Part shown: positions 11,713 to 15,583 of the stretch, one piece after another | Layout: the number at the start of each line of letters is the position of its first letter | Numbering within the stretch: position 1 is the stretch's first letter | DNA from: Chloroflexota bacterium | GTDB lineage: Bacteria; Chloroflexota; Dehalococcoidia; SZUA-161; SpSt-899 | Assembly (NCBI GenBank): GCA_018725455.1 | Contig: QLUN01000007.1 | Coordinates: 1 to 15,583, forward strand | Direction of reading: 5' to 3' | Length of the DNA: 15,583 nucleotides | The notes under the pieces: model-generated | The model's input: only the letters and a program-made list of their open reading frames with translations | Database searches by the model: none | What the model was told of the DNA's origin: nothing | Position numbers and translations under genes: made by a program

Positions 11713-13242
11713 CTATTTCGCATACTCTACCGACCGGGTCTCCCTTATAACGGTGACCTTTATCTGGCCGGGGTACTCCAACCCCTCCTCGACCTTTCTG
11801 GCGATGTCTCGGGCCAGTCTCAGCGACGCCAGGTCATCGATCTCATCGGGCTTTACCAGGATACGAACCTCTCGTCCCGCCTGAATGGCAAATGACTTCT
11901 CTACGCCCGGGAAGCTGCTTGCTATGTTCTCCAGGGCCTCGATGCGCTTCAGATAGTGTTCCACAGACTCCATTCTGGCCCCCGGCCGCGCACCGCTGAT
12001 CGCATCAGCCGCAGAGACGATGAATCCGTACACGTCGATGGTATCCGCTTCCTCATGATGCCCGGCGACCCCGCCAACGATTTCGAGACCAACCCCCAGG
12101 CGCTTCAAGATATTGGCACCCAGCAGGGCGTGTAGGCCTTCTCCATCATGGTCCACTGCCTTGCCAATATCATGCAGCAGTCCGGCTGTCCTAGCTATGC
12201 TCACGTTGGCTCCGATCTCCGTGGCCAGTGCCGCCGACAGTTGCGCGACCTCCAGGCTGTGGCTAATCATATTTTGCCCGTAGCTAAAACGATACTTGAG
12301 ACGCCCCAGCAGGCTGATGATCTCCGGGTGCAGCCCAACAACCCCCGCCTTAAATGCAACCCGCTCCCCTTCAGTCTGAATATCGGCCTCTACCTCCTTC
12401 TTTGCCTTCTCTACCACTTCCTCGATGCGACCGGGGTGGATTCGACCATCCCGAATGAGCTTTTCCAACGCAACCCTGGCAATCTCGCGCCGCACTGGGT
12501 CAAAGCAAGAGAGACTCACCGACTCGGGGGTATCATCAACGATGAGGTCAGCCCCGGTAGCCGCCTCCAACGCCCTTATGTTGCGTCCCTCCCGACCGAT
12601 AAGCCGGCCTTTCATCTCATCACTGGGAAGGGCTACTACTGAGACGGTAGCCTCAGTGGCAACCTCGCTGGCGCAGCGCTGCAAGGCCTCAGCTATAATT
12701 GTCCGGGCTTTTTCGTCTGACTCGGCTTTAATCTGGGTCTCCACTTGCCTCATGCGTTGTGCCAGATTATCGCGCGTTTCGCTTTCAACCGCATTGAGGA
12801 GTTGAGACCTGGCCTCGGCACTGGACATGCCGGCAACAATCTCAAGACGCTCTCTCTGCTCCTGCTTAAGCTTTTCCACTCGGCTCAGCCCGGCTTCTAT
12901 CTCCTTCTCCTTCTGGACCAAAGCGCGTTCGCGCCGCTCACAGGACTCGATCTTGTGGTCGAGGTTTTCCGCCTTCTGAGAGAGTTTCTTTTCCTGCCGA
13001 CCGATCTCAGACCGACGCTGACGATTCTCTGCCTCGGCCTCCGATCTGATCCTGACCGCCTCCTCCTTAGCTTCGAGGATCGTCTCCTTTTGCCTGGTCT
13101 CAGCTTCCTTGACGAGTTCGACTGCCCTCTCTTCGGCGAGTCGGTCCTTTTTCGATCTCACTATGCCTCGATAAAAGAAGCCCACTAACCAGCCCGCCAC
13201 CGCCACACCAAGTATAATGATAATCCAGATCGTTTCATACAT
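11713..13242 (-). CDS. rny: Ribonuclease Y
   Basis: A 509-residue membrane-tethered endoribonuclease that starts mRNA decay. It has an N-terminal membrane span (about 5-24), a long charged coiled coil (about 30-195), a KH RNA-binding domain with GRLIGREGRNI at 212-222, and an HD domain with H328 and LLHDIGK at 355-361 (H357, D358). GHHEE lies near 394. All expected parts are intact. GGGGAG lies seven bases before the ATG, right after hairpin repeat copy 2. The recX stop overlaps the start by eight bases. RicT, encoded at 4424-5083, belongs to the Y-complex that guides this enzyme in Bacillus; RicA and RicF are not in this window. Confidence 0.96.
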   Translation of the reverse strand: MYETIWIIIILGVAVAGWLVGFFYRGIVRSKKDRLAEERAVELVKEAETRQKETILEAKEEAVRIRSEAEAENRQRRSEIGRQEKKLSQKAENLDHKIESCERRERALVQKEKEIEAGLSRVEKLKQEQRERLEIVAGMSSAEARSQLLNAVESETRDNLAQRMRQVETQIKAESDEKARTIIAEALQRCASEVATEATVSVVALPSDEMKGRLIGREGRNIRALEAATGADLIVDDTPESVSLSCFDPVRREIARVALEKLIRDGRIHPGRIEEVVEKAKKEVEADIQTEGERVAFKAGVVGLHPEIISLLGRLKYRFSYGQNMISHSLEVAQLSAALATEIGANVSIARTAGLLHDIGKAVDHDGEGLHALLGANILKRLGVGLEIVGGVAGHHEEADTIDVYGFIVSAADAISGARPGARMESVEHYLKRIEALENIASSFPGVEKSFAIQAGREVRILVKPDEIDDLASLRLARDIARKVEEGLEYPGQIKVTVIRETRSVEYAK

Positions 13243-13816
13243 TTTCGCTCTCCCCGTCGGGGTCAGAGACGACCCCGACTACGGATCTAGAGTCGCCCTC
13301 TTTCTCCCGCCATAGCCTCTCCACCACCAACCGGATCACCTCGTAATCGAACCCGCGGCGGTGTAGGAAAGCACCCAGTTTGGTGCGGAATCCATAGTAA
13401 TCTGCTCTCTCCAGGGAATGCGCCTTCTTATATCCCGCCCGATATGCCTCGGCCTCATTATCCAGGGCTTCAAGGGCTTGAGTGATTATCTCCGAACTAA
13501 CCCCCTTTTGTCGTAACTCCTGGGCCACGAGACGACTGCTGCGGGGGTTGAAACTTGCCCGGTTTTCCCTCCAGAACGCCGCGAATGAGGTATCATCAAT
13601 TAAGCCTGAGCCTCGTAGTCGGTCGAGGGTTCTTGCGATGACATCGTCCTCATAACCATAGCGATTGAGTCTTGCCCTCACCTCGGATTCACTCCTTGGC
13701 CGGTAACTGAGATACCGCAGTGCCCTATCCAGGGCGCGCTGAACCAGGTCATCCCGCTTGAGATTCTGCAACTCAGACATGATAGGAAGAGCAGACCTGT
13801 CCCTGATCTTACTCAC
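13235..13816 (-). CDS. recX: RecX family regulator of RecA
   Basis: A 193-residue helical protein of the RecX family, which binds RecA filaments and restrains them. It has repeated three-helix motifs: RALRYLSYRPRSESEVRARL near 30, the repeat around RLRGSGLIDDTSFAAFWREN near 66-85, and QELRQKGVSSEIITQAL. It sits downstream of recA on the same strand, as usual. The start is uncertain: GTG at 13816 or ATG at 13780, neither with a clear ribosome-binding site. The last 18 residues or so (VVGVVSDPDG and neighbours) are coded by hairpin repeat copy 2 and are not part of the RecX fold. The stop overlaps the rny start by eight bases. Confidence 0.85.
   Translation of the reverse strand: MSKIRDRSALPIMSELQNLKRDDLVQRALDRALRYLSYRPRSESEVRARLNRYGYEDDVIARTLDRLRGSGLIDDTSFAAFWRENRASFNPRSSRLVAQELRQKGVSSEIITQALEALDNEAEAYRAGYKKAHSLERADYYGFRTKLGAFLHRRGFDYEVIRLVVERLWREKEGDSRSVVGVVSDPDGESENV
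13255..13283. repeat. 29-base hairpin repeat, copy 2, read as the RecX tail
   Basis: Same as 9625-9653 except one base. GTCGGGGTC and GACCCCGAC flank AGAGAC. It is translated as part of the RecX C-terminus and lies just before the rny ribosome-binding site. Confidence 0.75.
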
Positions 13817-13850
13817 CAGGATAGACGGGAAGGAGAGCTCGCACCCTTGG

Positions 13851-13909
13851 GTAGTGTGTAGCAGGTAGCGTATAGCCTCCCTACCCCCTACACGCTATGC
13901 GCCACACGC
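13851..13909. repeat. Heptad array H, starting at the recA stop codon
   Basis: Left heptads GTAGTGT, GTAGCAG, GTAGCGT and ATAGCCT occupy 13851-13878. The centre is CCCTACCCC (13879-13887). Right heptads CTACACG, CTATGCG and CCACACG occupy 13888-13908. TAGC and GCTA cores mirror each other. The array ends one base before the recA stop codon at 13910-13912 and lies between recA and recX. Confidence 0.7.
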
Positions 13910-14950
13910 TTAATTGAGAGAGGAAGGAGTTTCATCTGAGAAAGAAGAAGGAAAATCCGGCCCAGGGGATACCCCGGATCTAATCCGTCGCTCTATCTCT
14001 TCGGCCAGGTCTTTGCGCTGCCGCAGATATTCCTTGGCATTCTCGCGCCCTTGTCCCAGGCGGGTCTCCTCAAAGGAGAAGAAGGCTCCGCTTTTCTTGA
14101 TTATTCCTCTTGCTACACCCAGGTCGAGGAGGTCACCCTCTTTGCTGATGCCTTCGTTGAACATTATGTCAAACTCGGCTGTTCTGAAGGGAGGGGCAAC
14201 CTTGTTCTTCACCACCTTGGCTTTGACCCTGGTGCCGATAATCTCCGCTCCTTGCTTTATATTCTCTCCCCGTCGGAGATCTATTCTCACTGAGCTATAG
14301 AACTTAAGCGCTCTCCCGCCGGGGGTTACCTCGGGATTGCCAAAGATGATGCCAATTTTCTCCCGGAGTTGATTGATGAATATCACTGCGGTCCGTGATC
14401 GACTTATGGACGCGGTCAGCTTCCTTAACGCTTGAGACATAAGTCTGGCCTGGAGGCCCACGTGGGTATCCCCCATCTCTCCCTCGATCTCCGCTCGAGG
14501 AACCAGGGCAGCTACGCTGTCAATGACTACCACATCCAATGCCCCGCTTCGGACTAATGCCTCGGTGATCTCCAATGCTTGTTCTCCGGTATCAGGCTGA
14601 GAGAGCAGGAGATCGTCCACTTTGACACCACAGACAGTGGCATACAGCGGATCCAGGGCATGCTCCACATCGATATATGCTGCCATTCCGCCGCGCTTCT
14701 GGGCCTCAGCCATGATATGCTGAGCCAGGGTTGACTTGCCAGCTCCCTCACTGCCGAAGATCTCAGTCACTCGCCCTCGGGGGATTCCTCCTATACCGAG
14801 GGCTAAATCTAGGGATATCGAACCAGTGGATATGGCTTCCACAGCTACCCTGCTCTGGGATTCCCCCAGTCTTATGATTGATCCCTTACCAAATTGCTTC
14901 TCAATCTGGCCGATAGCTAACTCAAGAACCTTCTCTTTCTCCGTAGTCAT
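13910..14950 (-). CDS. recA: RecA recombinase
   Basis: A 346-residue DNA strand-exchange protein and SOS co-activator. The Walker A loop GSEGAGKST is at 66-74, and Walker B is the LDVVVIDS segment near 140. FINQLREKIGIIFGNPE and GGRALKFYSSVRIDLRR are diagnostic of RecA. Length is normal. It has a good promoter 65 bases upstream and an AGAGGG ribosome-binding site six bases before ATG. It is probably the first gene of recA-recX-rny-ymdB. Its stop codon directly abuts heptad array H. Confidence 0.98.
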   Translation of the reverse strand: MTTEKEKVLELAIGQIEKQFGKGSIIRLGESQSRVAVEAISTGSISLDLALGIGGIPRGRVTEIFGSEGAGKSTLAQHIMAEAQKRGGMAAYIDVEHALDPLYATVCGVKVDDLLLSQPDTGEQALEITEALVRSGALDVVVIDSVAALVPRAEIEGEMGDTHVGLQARLMSQALRKLTASISRSRTAVIFINQLREKIGIIFGNPEVTPGGRALKFYSSVRIDLRRGENIKQGAEIIGTRVKAKVVKNKVAPPFRTAEFDIMFNEGISKEGDLLDLGVARGIIKKSGAFFSFEETRLGQGRENAKEYLRQRKDLAEEIERRIRSGVSPGPDFPSSFSDETPSSLN

Positions 14951-14988
14951 TTCCTTCCCTCTGGCTATCTCCTAAAATTTTCCCTATA

Positions 14989-15045
14989 ATCTAAACCTCG
15001 CGAGTATCTAATCTTATTATAGCATACCATTGCCTTATAAGTCAA
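14989..15045 (-). promoter_or_regulatory. recA promoter and candidate operator
   Basis: On the minus strand TTGACT (15045-15040) and TATAAT (15021-15016) are 18 bases apart, with TGC before the -10. Just downstream, across the predicted start near 15009, TTAGAT occurs at 15011-15006 and 14994-14989 in the same orientation, flanking the palindrome CTCGCGAG (14997-15004). This could be an SOS repressor site, but the LexA box of this group is not known to me. Confidence 0.65.
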
Positions 15046-15091
15046 CATTCAGGCTCATTCTTCAATTAGAATAGACTCACCCGCGAGCATC

Positions 15092-15120
15092 TTGCCAACG
15101 GTGACATAATAGTGTATAGT
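15092..15120 (+). promoter_or_regulatory. Promoter of the second small zinc-ribbon gene
   Basis: TTGCCA (15092-15097) and TATAGT (15115-15120) are 17 bases apart. Start near 15127 gives a leader of about 107 bases that contains heptad array I. Confidence 0.65.
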
Positions 15121-15153
15121 GGAAGTCGCTAACTACTGAGGTTCAAAGTACCA

Positions 15154-15209
15154 AGGTTCACCGTTCACGGTTAGGGATCGATGGGGATTGAACCGCGAAC
15201 CGTGAACCT
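15154..15209. repeat. Heptad array I, hairpin in the leader of the 15234 gene
   Basis: Words AGGTTCA, CCGTTCA and CGGTTAG (15154-15174), two centre heptads GGATCGA and TGGGGAT, then TGAACCG, CGAACCG and TGAACCT (15189-15209) run without a phase break. The 19-base arms 15154-15172 and 15191-15209 pair with only two mismatches. Weaker GGTTCAA-type words precede it from about 15139. Its word resembles array G. Confidence 0.75.
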
Positions 15210-15233
15210 ACGAATGATGGTGGAGGTGGATTC

Positions 15234-15446
15234 GTGAACCAAACAGGTTTTCCGAAGTGTCTGAAGTGTAAAGCGGGTGATCTTGTTCCCCTGTCTGATT
15301 ATGGTGGGCAAGGGGCAGCGGTGTACTACAAAGCGTGGGTTTGCATCAACCCGGATTGCGGTTTCAATATAAAAATCAGGAACGGTGATATCTACCTAAA
15401 TGAGCCGATCTTGAGTGGTGCCGGGCACCCTCAGCGTCTCCGTTGA
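15234..15446 (+). CDS. Small zinc-ribbon protein of unknown function (70 residues)
   Basis: The protein begins MNQTGFPKCLKCKAGDLVPL, using a GTG start with the purine-rich GGTGGAGGTGG five bases upstream. Two cysteine pairs, C9/C12 and C37/C42, suggest a zinc ribbon; the middle segment around residues 22-36 (DYGGQGAAVYYKAWV) is a beta-rich stretch. I do not recognise a named family. It has its own promoter and a hairpin leader, lies divergently from recA, and its stop TGA at 15444-15446 directly abuts the stop of rpoD on the other strand. Composition and start signals make it a probable real gene. Confidence 0.75.
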   Translation: MNQTGFPKCLKCKAGDLVPLSDYGGQGAAVYYKAWVCINPDCGFNIKIRNGDIYLNEPILSGAGHPQRLR

Positions 15447-15583
15447 TCACTCTTCCCTGAAATCCCTCAGCTTTTTGGAGAATTCCCGAGAGCGGAGCCT
15501 TCGCAGCGCCTTCGCCTCGATCTGGCGGATTCGTTCGCGAGTGACCTCAAATTCGCGCCCAACCTCTTCGAGGGTGCGGCTAC
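15447..15583 (-). CDS. rpoD: RNA polymerase primary sigma factor, 3' end only
   Basis: The minus strand gives 45 codons ending in SRTLEEVGREFEVTRERIRQ, then IEAKALRRLRSREFSKKLRDF and REE, the helix-turn-helix of sigma region 4.2 that contacts the -35 box, followed by TGA. The rest lies beyond the window. RERIRQIEAKALRRLR is characteristic of primary RpoD-type factors. It converges with the small zinc-ribbon gene with no gap between stops. The -35 boxes seen here (TTGACA, TTGACT, TTGCCA) fit such a factor. Confidence 0.92.
   Translation of the reverse strand, partial: SRTLEEVGREFEVTRERIRQIEAKALRRLRSREFSKKLRDFREE

Noticed and set aside
3576..15209. CRISPR array as an explanation for the short repeats
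   Set aside because: Repeats are seven bases, tandem without unique spacers, mirrored, and scattered as separate sites; no cas genes are present.

Overview
The window reads as ordinary chromosomal DNA of a bacterium, probably a Chloroflexota member close to Dehalococcoidia. This is inferred from gene content and order and is not proven. The pointers are a tiny two-CxxC protein of the DUF5679 type beside tRNA genes, a bifunctional phosphoglucose/phosphomannose isomerase, the order yacL-ispD-ispF...cysS, a recA-recX-rny-ymdB block and a trailing rpoD. All but two protein genes lie on the minus strand.

Layout by coordinate. 3-2052: class II aldolase and PGI/PMI, overlapping (sugar phosphate metabolism). 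2053-2193: leader with two small palindromes. 2194-2651: five minus-strand tRNA genes (Cys, Gly, Leu, Trp, Arg) with their own promoter. 2781-2924: a 47-residue zinc-ribbon gene on the plus strand, driven from a back-to-back promoter. 2925-3192: a non-coding gap with a strong inverted repeat. 3193-3483: three more tRNA genes (Val, Arg, Leu) with a promoter. 3700-7619: aroK, ricT, holB, cysS. 7634-8228: vapBC toxin-antitoxin pair. 8301-10723: ispF, a gene remnant, ispD and yacL. 10932-14950: ymdB, rny, recX, recA. 15234-15446: a second small zinc-ribbon gene on the plus strand. 15447-15583: the 3' end of rpoD.

Most of the genes are housekeeping: DNA repair (recA, recX), RNA turnover (rny, ymdB, ricT), isoprenoid precursor synthesis (ispD, ispF), replication (holB) and translation (cysS, eight tRNAs). 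Short gaps and overlaps suggest transcription units read from right to left. The recA promoter at 15016-15045 probably drives recA-recX-rny-ymdB.

The most unusual content is the set of repeats between and inside these genes. Nine sites (about 3576, 3822, 4411, 5833, 6185, 6572, 10790, 13851 and 15154) are built from seven-base words. In each, a left arm of related heptads is followed by a spacer (C- or G-rich at most sites) and a right arm of roughly complementary heptads. The word differs from site to site but the architecture is the same. Four sites sit in coding sequence or change it: in-frame segments in holB and cysS, a repeat-coded aroK tail, and the ricT and cysS stop codons. A second family, a 29-base hairpin, occurs at the yacL/ispD junction and in the recX tail with one mismatch. 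At the first of these the stop, ribosome-binding site and start are duplicated. These repeats resemble in style the heptanucleotide repeats of filamentous cyanobacteria. I know of no description of this palindromic form in Chloroflexota, but I could not search.
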